A program made the translations under genes and the position numbers. Below the pieces are notes generated by a model. The model saw only the letters and a program-made list of their open reading frames with translations, made no database searches and had not been told where the DNA came from. Of a stretch of DNA of 64,000 nucleotides, positions 7,960-17,341 are shown piece by piece; position 1 is the stretch's first letter; each line of letters opens with the position of its first letter. The stretch comes from Drancourtella massiliensis (lineage in GTDB: Bacteria > Bacillota > Clostridia > Lachnospirales > Lachnospiraceae): NCBI RefSeq assembly GCF_016900655.1, contig NZ_JACJKH010000016.1, positions 1 to 64,000 of the forward strand, read 5' to 3'.

Positions 7960-8904
7960 CTATTTCTCTACGAACGTTTTTACCTTCTTATAGATGCTTT
8001 CGCCGTCCAGTTCGTATTTTTTGATCAGTTCGACTGCCGGTCCGGATTCTCCGAAGACATCGTTGACACCGATTTTCATGACCTTTGCACATGCTGTCTC
8101 AGCTACTACGTCGCAGACAGCGCTACCAAGTCCGCCGATGACAGAGTGTTCTTCCACTGTCACGATCTTTCCGGTCTTTTCAGCTGCTTTTAAAACAGCT
8201 TCCCTGTCCAGTGGTTTGATGGTGTGCATATTGATGACTTCTGCCTGGATTCCATCTTCTGCAAGCTTTTCTGCCGCTACCAGAGCCTCATTTACTTCAA
8301 GTCCTGCTGCGATGATTGCCACGTCGCTTCCTTCGCGCAGAGTGATAGCTTTTCCAAGTTCAAATTTGTAGTCCGGATTGTCATTGATCACCGGCACAGC
8401 CAGACGTCCGAAACGCAGATAAACCGGTCCTTCGTGCTCATATGCCGCTTTTACTGCCGCCTTTGCTTCTACATCATCAGAAGGCACAATCACGGTCATT
8501 CCCGGAATCGTTCTCATCAGGGCGATGTCCTCGTTGCACTGATGGGTTGCTCCGTCTTCTCCTACGGAGATACCCGCATGGGTTGCACCGATCTTGACGT
8601 TGAGCTTCGGATATCCGATGGAGTTTCTCACCTGTTCAAATGCACGTCCTGCCGCAAACATGGCGAAAGAACTTGCAAACGGAACCTTTCCTGTCGCTGC
8701 AAGACCCGCCGCAACTCCCATCATATTTCCCTCTGCGATTCCGCAGTCAATGTGGCGCTCCGGAAATGCCTTCTTAAAGGTTCCTGTCTTTGTCGCGCCG
8801 GCAAGGTCCGCATCCAGTACAATCACGTCTTCATGCTCTTTTCCAAGTTCTACCAAAGCATTACCGTAGCTTTCCCGTGTTGCGATTTTCTTTACTTCTG
8901 ACAT
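7960..8904 (-). CDS. Transketolase, C-terminal subunit
   Basis: 314 residues carrying the pyrimidine-binding and C-terminal domains of transketolase. Features: the GIAEGNMMGVAAGLA stretch (about 55-69), where the glutamate activates thiamine diphosphate, GATHQ (about 118-122) and a closing TPP-C domain (about 185-314). In many Clostridia and archaea transketolase is split into two proteins, and the N-terminal partner is directly upstream. The start codon lies inside the end of that gene (13-base overlap), so translational coupling is likely. Together they move two-carbon units in the non-oxidative pentose phosphate pathway. A convergent terminator follows. Confidence 0.93.
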   Translation of the reverse strand: MSEVKKIATRESYGNALVELGKEHEDVIVLDADLAGATKTGTFKKAFPERHIDCGIAEGNMMGVAAGLAATGKVPFASSFAMFAAGRAFEQVRNSIGYPKLNVKIGATHAGISVGEDGATHQCNEDIALMRTIPGMTVIVPSDDVEAKAAVKAAYEHEGPVYLRFGRLAVPVINDNPDYKFELGKAITLREGSDVAIIAAGLEVNEALVAAEKLAEDGIQAEVINMHTIKPLDREAVLKAAEKTGKIVTVEEHSVIGGLGSAVCDVVAETACAKVMKIGVNDVFGESGPAVELIKKYELDGESIYKKVKTFVEK

Positions 8905-9728
8905 AATGCTTCACCTGCTTTCTCTAATTCTTCCATTGCGACTTTATACTGCTCTTCATTCGGAGCGGAGCCGTGCCAGGATACCTGGTTCTCCATATAG
9001 GAAACTCCTTTTCCCTTGACTGTCTTTGCGATGATTGCTGTCGGCATTCCCTTAGTCTCTTTTGCTTCTTTGAATGCTGCTCTTAACGAATCAAAATCAT
9101 GCCCATCCACATTGATCACATGGAAATTAAAGGCCTCAAATTTCTTGTCAATCGGGTATGGAGAGTTGACTTCCTCGATTGTTCCGTCGATCTGAAGGTT
9201 GTTGTTATCCACGATCACAACAAGATTGTCAAGCTTTCTGTGACCTGCAAGCATAGATGCCTCCCACACCTGTCCTTCCTGAATCTCTCCGTCTCCGACC
9301 AGTGTGTATACACGGTAGTCATCTCCGGATAATTTCGCGGAAATGGCCATTCCGACTGCCGCAGAAATTCCCTGTCCGAGGGATCCGCTTGACATGTCCA
9401 CACCCGGAATGTGTTTCATGTCCGGATGTCCCTGCAGGTAAGAACCTACATGACGGAATGTCTTCAGATCTTCTACCGGGAAGAATCCTCTGTGGGCAAG
9501 GGCGGAATAGTAACCCGGTGATGTATGTCCTTTGGAAACCACGAGACGGTCTCTGTCCGCCTTCTTCGGATTCTCAGGATCGATGTTCATCTCTTCAAAA
9601 TAAAGATAGGTATAAATGTCTGCCGCAGATAAAGATCCGCCCGGATGTCCGGATTTTGCATTATAAACTGCAGTGATAATGCCTTTGCGGACTTCATTGG
9701 CAGTTTTCTGTAATTCTAAATTGTCCAT
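8892..9728 (-). CDS. Transketolase, N-terminal subunit
   Basis: 278 residues, the thiamine diphosphate-binding half of transketolase. The GDGEIQEGQVWEA stretch (about 145-157) followed by NNLQIDG is the TPP/Mg motif, and SGHPGGSLS (about 27-35) is the N-terminal substrate-site motif. It overlaps the C-terminal subunit by 13 bases and starts 33 bases after the transaldolase-like gene. The three genes form one leftward operon for pentose-hexose interconversion. Confidence 0.93.
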   Translation of the reverse strand: MDNLELQKTANEVRKGIITAVYNAKSGHPGGSLSAADIYTYLYFEEMNIDPENPKKADRDRLVVSKGHTSPGYYSALAHRGFFPVEDLKTFRHVGSYLQGHPDMKHIPGVDMSSGSLGQGISAAVGMAISAKLSGDDYRVYTLVGDGEIQEGQVWEASMLAGHRKLDNLVVIVDNNNLQIDGTIEEVNSPYPIDKKFEAFNFHVINVDGHDFDSLRAAFKEAKETKGMPTAIIAKTVKGKGVSYMENQVSWHGSAPNEEQYKVAMEELEKAGEALCQK

Positions 9729-9761
9729 GACAATGCCTCCTGTCTCTTTTTCTCCGGAGAA

Positions 9762-10415
9762 TTACTCTCCGAATACCGCTTTATAGTCAGCCTGGAATTT
9801 CTCGATTCCTGCATCTGTCAGCGGATGATGTGTCATCTGTTCAATTACTTTGTACGGTACTGTCGCAATATCTGCTCCTGCAAGCGCACACTCTGTCACA
9901 TGGATCGGATTTCTAATGCTTGCAGCGATGATCTGTGTCTCGATTCCGGAAACAGCGAACATTTCCGCAATCTCTTCGATCAGTTCTGACCCTTTCACGG
10001 AGATATCATCCAGACGTCCGAGGAACGGAGATACATAGGTTGCGCCGGCTCTTGCCGCAAGAAGCGCCTGGTTTGCTGTAAAGATCAGTGTTACATTTGT
10101 TTTTACTCCTTCTGCAGAAAGAACTTTCACTGCCTTTAATCCCTCTACTGTCATCGGGATTTTGACTACCATATTCGGATGAATCTTTGCAATCTCACGT
10201 CCTTCTGCAATCATGCCTTCTGCATCTGTCGTGGTCGCTTTTACCTCTCCGCTGATCGGTCCGTCTACGATAGATGTGATCTCTTTGATTACTTCGTTAA
10301 AATCACGGCCTTCCTTTGCAATCAAAGACGGATTTGTCGTTACTCCGCAGATCACTCCCATATCATTTGCTTTTCTGATCTCTTCCACGTTTGCTGTGTC
10401 AACAAAAAATCTCAT
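9762..10415 (-). CDS. Transaldolase / fructose-6-phosphate aldolase family protein
   Basis: 217 residues, the short single-domain TalC/Fsa branch of transaldolases. It begins [16 protein letters not shown] and has [13 protein letters not shown]; the Schiff-base lysine is in VVKIPMT (about residue 85). SPFLGRLDD and the C-terminal [12 protein letters not shown] are also typical. Whether it acts as a transaldolase or a fructose-6-phosphate aldolase cannot be decided here, but the two transketolase genes behind it in the same operon favour transaldolase. It is the first gene behind a strong promoter at 10463-10491. Confidence 0.9.
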   Translation of the reverse strand: MRFFVDTANVEEIRKANDMGVICGVTTNPSLIAKEGRDFNEVIKEITSIVDGPISGEVKATTTDAEGMIAEGREIAKIHPNMVVKIPMTVEGLKAVKVLSAEGVKTNVTLIFTANQALLAARAGATYVSPFLGRLDDISVKGSELIEEIAEMFAVSGIETQIIAASIRNPIHVTECALAGADIATVPYKVIEQMTHHPLTDAGIEKFQADYKAVFGE

Positions 10416-10462
10416 GTTCTGTGTTCCTCCTTATTTTGGGTTCATGTTTATCATTTGATTTC

Positions 10463-10491
10463 ATTATAAAACCTCGAAATAAGGTGGTCAA
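10463..10491 (-). promoter_or_regulatory. Promoter of the transaldolase-transketolase operon
   Basis: Minus strand: -35 TTGACC (10486-10491), 17-base spacer, -10 TATAAT (10463-10468). It lies about 50 bases before the transaldolase start. Confidence 0.8.
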
Positions 10492-10521
10492 TACCGCCGG
10501 TTTTTTATTAGTAATTTTATA

Positions 10522-10547
10522 AATTAATAATTTGGTTTTTATTAATT
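10522..10547. repeat. Perfect AT-rich inverted repeat upstream of the transaldolase promoter
   Basis: Arms AATTAATAA and TTATTAATT (9 bp, perfect) around an 8-base spacer, about 30 bases upstream of the -35 box. It could be an operator or a simple product of low complexity; the surrounding 10492-10680 is very AT-rich and holds no gene. It lacks the central CG usual for LacI-family operators. Confidence 0.4.
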
Positions 10548-10682
10548 GCTCATCCCTGATTTTTCGTTTGTTTTATGTAAAATTTATGTTTGATTCATTT
10601 AAACAGCCACTTATCAGGCCATTTTATGAACATTATATCAATTTCATTCCCGTTTTTATTATTAATATTTTTTAGGAATTCA

Positions 10683-11774
10683 TTAATTTAATTTTTTCGG
10701 ATAGGATGTGGTGCCTCTTACGATAAGCTTTGGCTCATACTCCACATGGTATGTGCTCACCGGTTCGATTCCGGAATATTTCATTGTTCCGGCAGCGATT
10801 TTTTTCATAATAATATCACACGCATCTCTTCCTTTAAATACAACAAAATGCTCCACCGTCGTCAGCGATACCTTATGCATCCTGGCAAACAATGTATTAT
10901 CGCATCCCATCACCGAGATATCCCCCGGAACCTTATATTTTTCTTCCTGAAGCGCGTCCAGAATCCCGAATGCAATCATGTCGTTCAGTCCGACAATGGC
11001 CGTAACCTCCCGCTGCTCCGCCAGCAGTTCTTTCGTCAGATCATAGCCGATCTTATATTCGGAATCGATATTCGCCACATTCATATCATAGGCCTCATCA
11101 GCCGCTTTGATGATGACATGGTCTTTGAGCCCCTGCCTGTCAAACTCTTTCAGAAAGCCTTCCACCCGCTTGGAACGCTGCTTCTGCCGGATCGTGAGCG
11201 GCGGCGCGATATACGCCACATCCCTGTGACCGAGCTCCAGAAGATGGCGCGCCATCAGACGTCCCAGTTTGGAATTATCAAGCTCCACCGCATCCACGCT
11301 CATCTGCTCATTCTGATTGTTTACCACAACAATCGGAATCTTTCCTGCCAGATCCTCGATCATGTCCATATAGCATCTGCTTGGATTACATGTGTAAATG
11401 ATACCAAGCGGCGAAAGCTCCGGCATCATGCACAGATACCGTTCCTCCATCTTAAGGCTCCTCTGTGTATTGCAGATAAAAAGCCCGAACCCCGCTTCCT
11501 TGGCTCTTGTCTCGATCCCCTGCAGCAGCATAACGTAATACGGATTTGTCAGATTGGAGCAGAATACAACAAGCAGCTTTTCCTTCCTGCTCTCTTTTCT
11601 GACCTTTCGTTTCGGCGGCTGATAGCCTAGCCTGGCCGCCGTCTGTTCCACCTTCTCCACGGTCTCCTTGGAAAAGGAAACATTATATTTCTTATTCAGA
11701 ATCATGGAAACCGTAGACTGGGATACGCCCGCTGCCTTTGCGATGTCTGTCGATGTGATCTTCTTTTTCTTCAT
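10683..11774 (-). CDS. LacI-family transcriptional regulator
   Basis: 363 residues from the ATG giving MKKKKITSTDIAKAAG. The N-terminal helix-turn-helix (about 5-24, TSTDIAKAAGVSQSTVSMILN) and hinge are followed by a periplasmic-binding-like effector domain (about 62-340). The effector is unknown; sugars or sugar phosphates are usual. It lies upstream of, and in the same direction as, the transaldolase-transketolase operon, which has its own promoter 190 bases away. Control of that operon is plausible but unproved. Confidence 0.88.
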   Translation of the reverse strand: MKKKKITSTDIAKAAGVSQSTVSMILNKKYNVSFSKETVEKVEQTAARLGYQPPKRKVRKESRKEKLLVVFCSNLTNPYYVMLLQGIETRAKEAGFGLFICNTQRSLKMEERYLCMMPELSPLGIIYTCNPSRCYMDMIEDLAGKIPIVVVNNQNEQMSVDAVELDNSKLGRLMARHLLELGHRDVAYIAPPLTIRQKQRSKRVEGFLKEFDRQGLKDHVIIKAADEAYDMNVANIDSEYKIGYDLTKELLAEQREVTAIVGLNDMIAFGILDALQEEKYKVPGDISVMGCDNTLFARMHKVSLTTVEHFVVFKGRDACDIIMKKIAAGTMKYSGIEPVSTYHVEYEPKLIVRGTTSYPKKLN

Positions 11775-11894
11775 CCTCTTCCTCCCATCTGACAAGGTGG
11801 CGCAGCTTTCCTTGCGCGCGGATTCAAGCCGTCTCCTCTCACCGCAAAAGGAAAGGGATCTACAGAAGTCAGAGGCTTTTGCAATCCCTTTTTC

Positions 11895-12491
11895 TTAAAG
11901 CTCCGTGCGTCCTTCCAGGGCGCGAAGAAGCGTCACTTCATCGATATACTCCAAATCTCCTCCGACCGGAACCCCGCTTGCAATCCTGCTCACCTTGATC
12001 CCTGTCGGCTTGATCAGCTTGCTGATGTACATAGCTGTGGTCTCTCCCTCCAGCGTAGAGTTTGTCGCAACAATGACCTCATTGACATCTCCCTCCAGCC
12101 GGATCATCAGCTCTTTAAGATGAATGTCTCCCGGTCCGATTCCAAGCATCGGCGAAATCGCCCCGTGAAGCACATGATACACACCATTGTACTTTCCGGT
12201 CTTTTCATAAGCGGCCAGGTCTCTCGGCGTCTCCACCACCATGATCGTCCCGTGGTCTCTCTGCTCATTTTTACAGATCGGACAGAGCTCGTCATCCGTC
12301 AAAGTGCAGCACTCCCTGCAGTACCGGACATTGTTTCTCGCACTGACCATCGTCTCGGCAAGTTTTTCCACCTGCTCCTTCGGCATGTGAATCAGATGAA
12401 ACGCAAGTCTCTGTGCCGACTTCGGCCCGATACCCGGAAGTCTGGAAAGCTCCTCAATCAGACGGCTGATCTGGTTACTATAGTACTCCAT
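11895..12491 (-). CDS. recR: Recombination mediator RecR
   Basis: 198 residues, normal length. N-terminal helix-hairpin-helix ([19 protein letters not shown]), a four-cysteine zinc finger (about 57-72, [16 protein letters not shown]) and a Toprim domain (about 80-175, with [12 protein letters not shown]). RecR works with RecO (RecFOR) to load RecA on gapped DNA. It follows ybaB by 18 bases and dnaX before that, the classic dnaX-ybaB-recR order in Firmicutes. Confidence 0.97.
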   Translation of the reverse strand: MEYYSNQISRLIEELSRLPGIGPKSAQRLAFHLIHMPKEQVEKLAETMVSARNNVRYCRECCTLTDDELCPICKNEQRDHGTIMVVETPRDLAAYEKTGKYNGVYHVLHGAISPMLGIGPGDIHLKELMIRLEGDVNEVIVATNSTLEGETTAMYISKLIKPTGIKVSRIASGVPVGGDLEYIDEVTLLRALEGRTEL

Positions 12492-12509
12492 TCTTTTCTC
12501 ACTCCCGGA

Positions 12510-12863
12510 CTAAAATAATCCTGGCATACCTCCGCCAAGTCCTCCCGTAAGTTTGCTCATTACGGAAGAATTAGCCTCATCCACTTGACGCAGCGCTTCA
12601 TTTACCGCAGCTACAATCAGATCCTGAAGCATCTCGATATCTTCCGGATCCACTACTTCTTCCTGAAGTTCTACGTTTAACACTTCTCTCTTGCCGGATA
12701 CCGTCACCTTGACTGCTCCGCCCCCTGCTGTGGCAGAAAACTCTTTTGTCTCCAGCTCCTTAGCCTGTTCTTCCATCTGACGCTGCATCTTCTGCGCCTG
12801 TTTCATCAGATTCGCCATGTTCCCCGGCATACCTCCGCCAGGAAAACCTCCACGTTTTGCCAT
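12510..12863 (-). CDS. YbaB/EbfC nucleoid-associated protein
   Basis: 117 residues. Glycine/methionine-rich ends flank the YbaB core (about 15-105). The segment [15 protein letters not shown] and the [20 protein letters not shown] helix are characteristic. The protein binds DNA as a dimer and is almost always encoded between dnaX and recR, as here. AGGAGG precedes the start. Confidence 0.95.
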   Translation of the reverse strand: MAKRGGFPGGGMPGNMANLMKQAQKMQRQMEEQAKELETKEFSATAGGGAVKVTVSGKREVLNVELQEEVVDPEDIEMLQDLIVAAVNEALRQVDEANSSVMSKLTGGLGGGMPGLF

Positions 12864-12875
12864 ATTATCTTCCTC

Positions 12876-14456
12876 CTAATCTTCCACTGTGATATCCATA
12901 TGGATCAGCTGTTCCAGATCTATATAGCTGTCCTCAAATCTGCGGCCCTGCTCGACCTTCCCGACCTCGATTTCGACTTTCTTTCCGGTCCTTTCTACGA
13001 TCAGATCCTGAATCTCCTTCTTATGGTCTTCGGTCCCGACAACGCCTGCCGCCAGATCATCCGGAAGGATAATCTGAAGCTGGCCTGCATTTCCAACACT
13101 GAGCCTTGCCTGTCTGAGATAAACTTTGAGCATTCCGGATGCATCATTTGCTATCATTCTGAAATTTTTTACTACTTCCTTTACATCCTCCGGAAGCGCC
13201 TTCGGAACCTCCCTCGGCTGTACCGGCATCTCTCCCGGCATTTCCTGTGCCGTCGGGCCATCCGCCGCCCTGTATCCCTGAGGAGGTGCCTGCACCACAA
13301 GACCCTTCTCCACCTTTTCCTCCAGTGCACGGATCCGCTCCAGAATCGTATCCTGGCGCGTCTCCATCTGCGGAACGCAGATCCGGATCAATGCCACTTC
13401 CAGAAGGACTCTCTTCTGTGTAGCGTACTTCAGCTGATTGCTCAGATCTGAAAAAATCCTGATATAACGCATCAAAGCGTCATTTTCTATCATCTGTGCT
13501 TCTTCTTTTAACTGTGCCAGATTTTCTGTTGAAACGTCAAGCACATCCTCCATATTATCAGAACTCTTTGCCAATAGCAAGTTTCTTAAATACCATGTGA
13601 AATCCGTGGTAAGCTGGGCAAGCTCTTTTCCCTCCATCACAAGATCGTTTACCGTCTGAAGCACGCCTTTGACATCCCGGTCAATCATTCTGCGCAGCAG
13701 GGCACTGTATACATCCGTGTCCACCGCTCCCAGAACACTGAGCACCTTATCGTAGGTAAGCTTCTCTCCGATATGAAAGGCAATGCACTGGTCCAGAAGA
13801 CTCAGTGCATCCCTCATGGAACCGTCCGCCGCTTTCGCAATGTAGCGGATGGCCCGCTCCTCTACTTCCACCTCTTCTTTTTTCATCAGTTCATTCAGAC
13901 GTGCTGCAATCGTATCAATCGTAATTCTTCTGAAATCATATCTCTGGCACCTTGACAGGATAGTGATCGGAATCTTGTGAACCTCGGTCGTCGCCAGAAT
14001 AAAAATCACATATTCCGGCGGCTCCTCCAGCGTCTTTAAAAGCGCGTTGAACGCCCCGATGGAAAGCATATGGACCTCGTCGATGATGTAGACTTTATAC
14101 CTGCCCTGAGCCGGCCGGTACTCGACTTCCTCCCGGATGCTCCGGATATTGTCAACACCATTGTTGGATGCCGCATCGATCTCCACTACGTTCATGTAAG
14201 TTCCCGCCGCGATATTTCTGCACATATCGCACTCTCCGCACGGGCTTCCGTCTACCGGATGCTCACAGTTGACCGCTCTTGCAAAGATCTTTGCCACCGT
14301 TGTCTTTCCCGTCCCTCTTGTCCCGCAGAACAGATAGGCATGTCCGATTCTTCCTGACTTGATCTGGTTTTTTAATGTAGTTACAATATGGTCCTGCCCC
14401 TTTACGTCTTCAAATTCTGCTGGTCGGAACTTCCTGTATAAGGCAGTATAAGACAT
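12876..14456 (-). CDS. dnaX: DNA polymerase III subunit gamma/tau
   Basis: 526 residues. Clamp-loader ATPase: Walker A GTRGTGKTT (about 46-54), a zinc module with cysteines in CEHPVDGSPCGECDMC (about 69-84), DEVH (about 125-128), then sensor and lid domains to about 240, and the collar (about 245-365). The C-terminal part (about 370-526) is a linker and tau-like domain, shorter than in E. coli. AGGAGAATG precedes the start. No obvious slippery A-run for a short gamma form was seen. First gene of the dnaX-ybaB-recR operon. Confidence 0.96.
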   Translation of the reverse strand: MSYTALYRKFRPAEFEDVKGQDHIVTTLKNQIKSGRIGHAYLFCGTRGTGKTTVAKIFARAVNCEHPVDGSPCGECDMCRNIAAGTYMNVVEIDAASNNGVDNIRSIREEVEYRPAQGRYKVYIIDEVHMLSIGAFNALLKTLEEPPEYVIFILATTEVHKIPITILSRCQRYDFRRITIDTIAARLNELMKKEEVEVEERAIRYIAKAADGSMRDALSLLDQCIAFHIGEKLTYDKVLSVLGAVDTDVYSALLRRMIDRDVKGVLQTVNDLVMEGKELAQLTTDFTWYLRNLLLAKSSDNMEDVLDVSTENLAQLKEEAQMIENDALMRYIRIFSDLSNQLKYATQKRVLLEVALIRICVPQMETRQDTILERIRALEEKVEKGLVVQAPPQGYRAADGPTAQEMPGEMPVQPREVPKALPEDVKEVVKNFRMIANDASGMLKVYLRQARLSVGNAGQLQIILPDDLAAGVVGTEDHKKEIQDLIVERTGKKVEIEVGKVEQGRRFEDSYIDLEQLIHMDITVED

Positions 14457-14498
14457 AATTCATTCTCCTTGTCTGATTTTTCCTGATTCTTCCTCAAT

Positions 14499-15581
14499 CT
14501 ATTTGTCGCCAAAGCTGATTCCGATTGTACGTGCTTCGCTGATGATCTTCGCTTTCGGATCTACTGTCTTAAGCTTTCCGGCAACCTCTTTGAGCGGAAC
14601 TTTACATGTCTCGCCCTCCTTGATGGCAACCATATAGCCGTACTCATGACACAGAATCATCTCTGCCGCAGCCGCGCCAAGCCTTGTCGCAAGAACTCTG
14701 TCATACGGGCACGGGGATCCTCCTCTTTGTGTATGCCCCGGAACCGTAATACGGACTTCCTTGTCGCACTTGCTCTCGATCTTCTCTGCCAGTTCATAGG
14801 CAACGGACGGATATTTTGCTTTTTTCTTTTCCTGAAGTTCTTTTAATTTCTTCTTCGGAAGCTCAGCCTCCTCCTTGGCAATCGCTCCTTCAGCGACAGC
14901 AATGATCGTAAAGCGTTTTCCTGCCGCTGAACGCTTTTTGATATATTCTGCGATCACATTCAGATCATACGGAATCTCAGGAAGCAGAATAATGTCCGCT
15001 CCTCCGGCAATCCCTGCATGCAGCGTCACCCATCCTACTTTATGCCCCATTACTTCTATGATAAATACGCGGCTGTGGGATGTGGCTGTTGTATGAATCC
15101 GGTCAATCGTATCTGTCGCGATATCCACCGCACTCTGGAAACCAAACGTCATATCCGTACCCCAGAGATCATTGTCGATCGTCTTTGGCAGCGTAATTAC
15201 ATTTAATCCTTCTTCCCTCAACAGATTGGCTGTCTTATGAGTCCCATTTCCGCCAAGGATGACAAGGCAGTCCAGATTCAGTTTATGGTAGGTGTGCTTC
15301 ATCGCCTCTACCTTGTCCACTCCGTCCTCACCGATTACTCTCATCTGTTTGAACGGCTGTCTGGAAGTACCAAGGATTGTACCTCCGCGTGTCAGAATAC
15401 CGGAGAAATCCTTCTCGGTCATCATATCAAAAGTAGAATAAATCAATCCTTTATAGCCATCTCTGAATCCGTAAATTTCCACATCTTTTACTTTGGCAAA
15501 AATCCCCTTTGCCACACCTCTCATTGCGGCATTGAGTGCCTGGCAGTCACCGCCGCTTGTCAGCATCCCGATTCTCAGCAT
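14499..15581 (-). CDS. pfkA: 6-phosphofructokinase, mixed-signature (Gly/Lys) type
   Basis: 360 residues from the ATG giving MLRIGMLTSGGDCQALN; the open frame extends far upstream, but that part has no family match and overlaps the divergent map gene. The phosphoryl-donor site reads GGNGT: Asn112 sits where E. coli has Asp103, Gly113 matches Gly104 (ATP type), while Lys133 in LPKTIDND matches Gly124 (lysine is the PPi-type residue). TIDND carries the catalytic Asp136. A long insert with many Lys/Glu (about 235-255) is present. Gly-plus-Lys enzymes are generally ATP-dependent but have other regulation. It has its own promoter at 15675-15703. Confidence 0.9.
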   Translation of the reverse strand: MLRIGMLTSGGDCQALNAAMRGVAKGIFAKVKDVEIYGFRDGYKGLIYSTFDMMTEKDFSGILTRGGTILGTSRQPFKQMRVIGEDGVDKVEAMKHTYHKLNLDCLVILGGNGTHKTANLLREEGLNVITLPKTIDNDLWGTDMTFGFQSAVDIATDTIDRIHTTATSHSRVFIIEVMGHKVGWVTLHAGIAGGADIILLPEIPYDLNVIAEYIKKRSAAGKRFTIIAVAEGAIAKEEAELPKKKLKELQEKKKAKYPSVAYELAEKIESKCDKEVRITVPGHTQRGGSPCPYDRVLATRLGAAAAEMILCHEYGYMVAIKEGETCKVPLKEVAGKLKTVDPKAKIISEARTIGISFGDK

Positions 15582-15674
15582 ATGCCCACGTCCTTTCTTT
15601 TCATACATTATAACTGTTCCGCCATACATCTGACCTCGTAAAACAGCATGGCCCGACAGTTCCCACATGTTTTT

Positions 15675-15703
15675 ATTATATCTTATTTTTAGGGTGCTAA
15701 CAA
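15675..15703 (-). promoter_or_regulatory. pfkA promoter
   Basis: Minus strand: -35 TTGTTA (15698-15703), 17-base spacer, -10 TATAAT (15675-15680). A plus-strand TATAAT for map lies at 15717-15722 with a poor -35, so the two divergent promoters nearly touch. Confidence 0.65.
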
Positions 15704-15797
15704 CTGCGAAATGCGATATAATAGGAAAAGAGAGGCATATGCCCCCTCGGATTTTGAGAGATTTCACAAATTCAGAAAGACAAAGGAGATAGAGAAT

Positions 15798-16661
15798 ATG
15801 GAACGAAATGAACCTTGCTGGTGCGGAAGCGGCAAAAAATATAAGAAGTGTCATATGGCGATGGATGAAAAAATCGCTCTTCATGCCGAAAAGGGCGAAA
15901 TCGTACCGGACCACTCCATGATCAAGACTCCGGAACAGATCGAAAAAATCCGGATCAGCGCCGACTTGAACACCGCTGTCCTCGATCATGTGGCCGCCCA
16001 CATTCATGCGGGTATGAGCACGGCCGAAATAGATAAGCTCGTCTATGACTTCACAACAGAGCACGGCGGCATCCCTGCCCCGCTTGATTACCAGGGATTC
16101 CCAAAGAGTGTCTGCACTTCCATCAACAATGAAATCTGCCACGGAATTCCGGATGAATCCATCATCCTGCAGGAGGGCGATATTGTCAACGTGGACGTTT
16201 CCACCATTCTGGACGGATATTTTTCCGATGCTTCCAGAATGTTCTGCATCGGGGAAGTCAGCGAGCGTGCCAGACGTCTCGTACGTGTCACTGAAGAATG
16301 TGTGGAGCTCGGACTGAAAGAGGCAAAACCCTGGAATCATCTCGGCGATATCGCAGACGCTATCAACAGCCATGCGAAAGCAAACGGGTACTCCGTTGTG
16401 GAAGACATCGGAGGCCACGGCATCGGCCTGGAGTTCCACGAAGAGCCATGGGTCAGCTATGTCACACCAAAGGGAAGCGAGATGCTTCTCGTTCCTGGCA
16501 TGATGTTTACCATCGAGCCAATGATCAACGAAGGAAGTCCGGATTTCTTTATCGATGAAGACAACGGATGGACTGTCTACACGGAAGACGACGGACTCTC
16601 TGCACAGATCGAATACATGGTGCTTATTACAGAAGACGGCGCCGAGGTACTGACGAAATAG
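15798..16661 (+). CDS. map: Methionine aminopeptidase type I with N-terminal SEC-C zinc motif
   Basis: 287 residues from the ATG at 15798, preceded by AAAGGAGAT; an earlier in-frame ATG at 15711 overlaps the promoter. Residues 1-20 hold a SEC-C motif (CWCGSGKKYKKCH), a zinc ribbon seen on long type I enzymes and on SecA. The pita-bread catalytic domain follows. Metal ligands can be recognised: Asp in VNVDVS and in YFSDASRMF, His in GGHGIGLEFHEEP, Glu in FTIEPM and in AQIEYMV. It removes N-terminal methionine from nascent proteins. Divergent from pfkA; followed by a terminator. Confidence 0.95.
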   Translation: MERNEPCWCGSGKKYKKCHMAMDEKIALHAEKGEIVPDHSMIKTPEQIEKIRISADLNTAVLDHVAAHIHAGMSTAEIDKLVYDFTTEHGGIPAPLDYQGFPKSVCTSINNEICHGIPDESIILQEGDIVNVDVSTILDGYFSDASRMFCIGEVSERARRLVRVTEECVELGLKEAKPWNHLGDIADAINSHAKANGYSVVEDIGGHGIGLEFHEEPWVSYVTPKGSEMLLVPGMMFTIEPMINEGSPDFFIDEDNGWTVYTEDDGLSAQIEYMVLITEDGAEVLTK

Positions 16662-16680
16662 CAATGTTCCGGGCAAAGAA

Positions 16681-16721
16681 AAGGCCGCCGCATCATCTTT
16701 ACTTGATGATACGGCGGCCTT
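16681..16721 (+). terminator. Terminator after map
   Basis: 17-bp stem (AAGGCCGCCGCATCATC paired with GATGATACGGCGGCCTT, one G-U) and a 7-base loop, followed by TGCTTTT. It also sits just downstream of the leftward tRNA genes, so it can stop transcription from both sides. Confidence 0.9.
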
Positions 16722-16740
16722 GCTTTTGAGCAATAAAAAA

Positions 16741-16811
16741 AGCGGGTGATGGGAATCGAACCCACGTATCCAGCTTGGAAGGCTGGTGTTCTACCATTGA
16801 ACTACACCCGC
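16741..16811 (-). tRNA. tRNA-Gly (anticodon TCC)
   Basis: 71 bases. Acceptor GCGGGTG/CACCCGC with U discriminator, D-arm with TTCAATGGTAGAA, anticodon stem CCAGC/GCTGG around CTTCCAA giving TCC, and T-arm GTGGGTTCGATTCCCAT. CCA is not encoded. Cotranscribed with tRNA-Phe just upstream. Confidence 0.96.
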
Positions 16812-16814
16812 GTA

Positions 16815-16887
<73 letters not shown>

Positions 16888-16916
16888 ATTTGTCTTGTGC
16901 GCTTGGCACATGGACT

Positions 16917-16945
16917 ATTATATGGGTTCCTCTTAGATTTGTCAA
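16917..16945 (-). promoter_or_regulatory. Promoter of the tRNA-Phe/tRNA-Gly unit
   Basis: Minus strand: perfect -35 TTGACA (16940-16945), 17-base spacer and perfect -10 TATAAT (16917-16922), about 30 bases before the tRNA-Phe 5' end. Confidence 0.92.
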
Positions 16946-17017
16946 CACTTTTTTTCAATTTTTCCAATTTATTTTTCGGAATTTTTTCTAATATATCTAT
17001 TATATGTTCAATTTATC

Positions 17018-17341
17018 TTATCTAGTGTCATACTCTCCCACATAAATCATCCCATGCCGGTACACCATCCAGGTATCCATTACATCACCCTGCTCCCTGT
17101 CGTACGGTGCATCCACAAGTACATAACCGATCTGCCCGTCTTCCAGCTCATGAGGATACCCTTCTGTCGTGATCGATAACGTCAATGCCGCAATCGGATG
17201 GCCCGATCTGAGAATTGCAAACCGCGCAGCCCCCTGCGGAAGCATCAGCACGTACATTGCACCAATAATTACAACGAGGGCTATGATCGACAGCCAGAAT
17301 TTTTTTGTCTTTATCGTACGTATCTTTTTCCTTCTTTTCAT
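17018..17341 (-). CDS. Small single-pass membrane protein, function unknown
   Basis: 107 residues. Strongly basic start (MKRRKKIRTIKTKK), one transmembrane segment (about 16-35), then an extracytoplasmic domain with strand-like stretches ending VYRHGMIYVGEYDTR. An extended -10 (TGTTATAAT) lies upstream. I do not recognise a family. It is placed just upstream of the tRNA promoter in the same direction. Confidence 0.6.
   Translation of the reverse strand: MKRRKKIRTIKTKKFWLSIIALVVIIGAMYVLMLPQGAARFAILRSGHPIAALTLSITTEGYPHELEDGQIGYVLVDAPYDREQGDVMDTWMVYRHGMIYVGEYDTR

Noticed and set aside
15582-16733. N-terminal extension of pfkA
   Set aside because: The frame is open for 384 more codons but overlaps map on the other strand; pfkA family homology begins at MLRIGML, behind a promoter and ribosome site.
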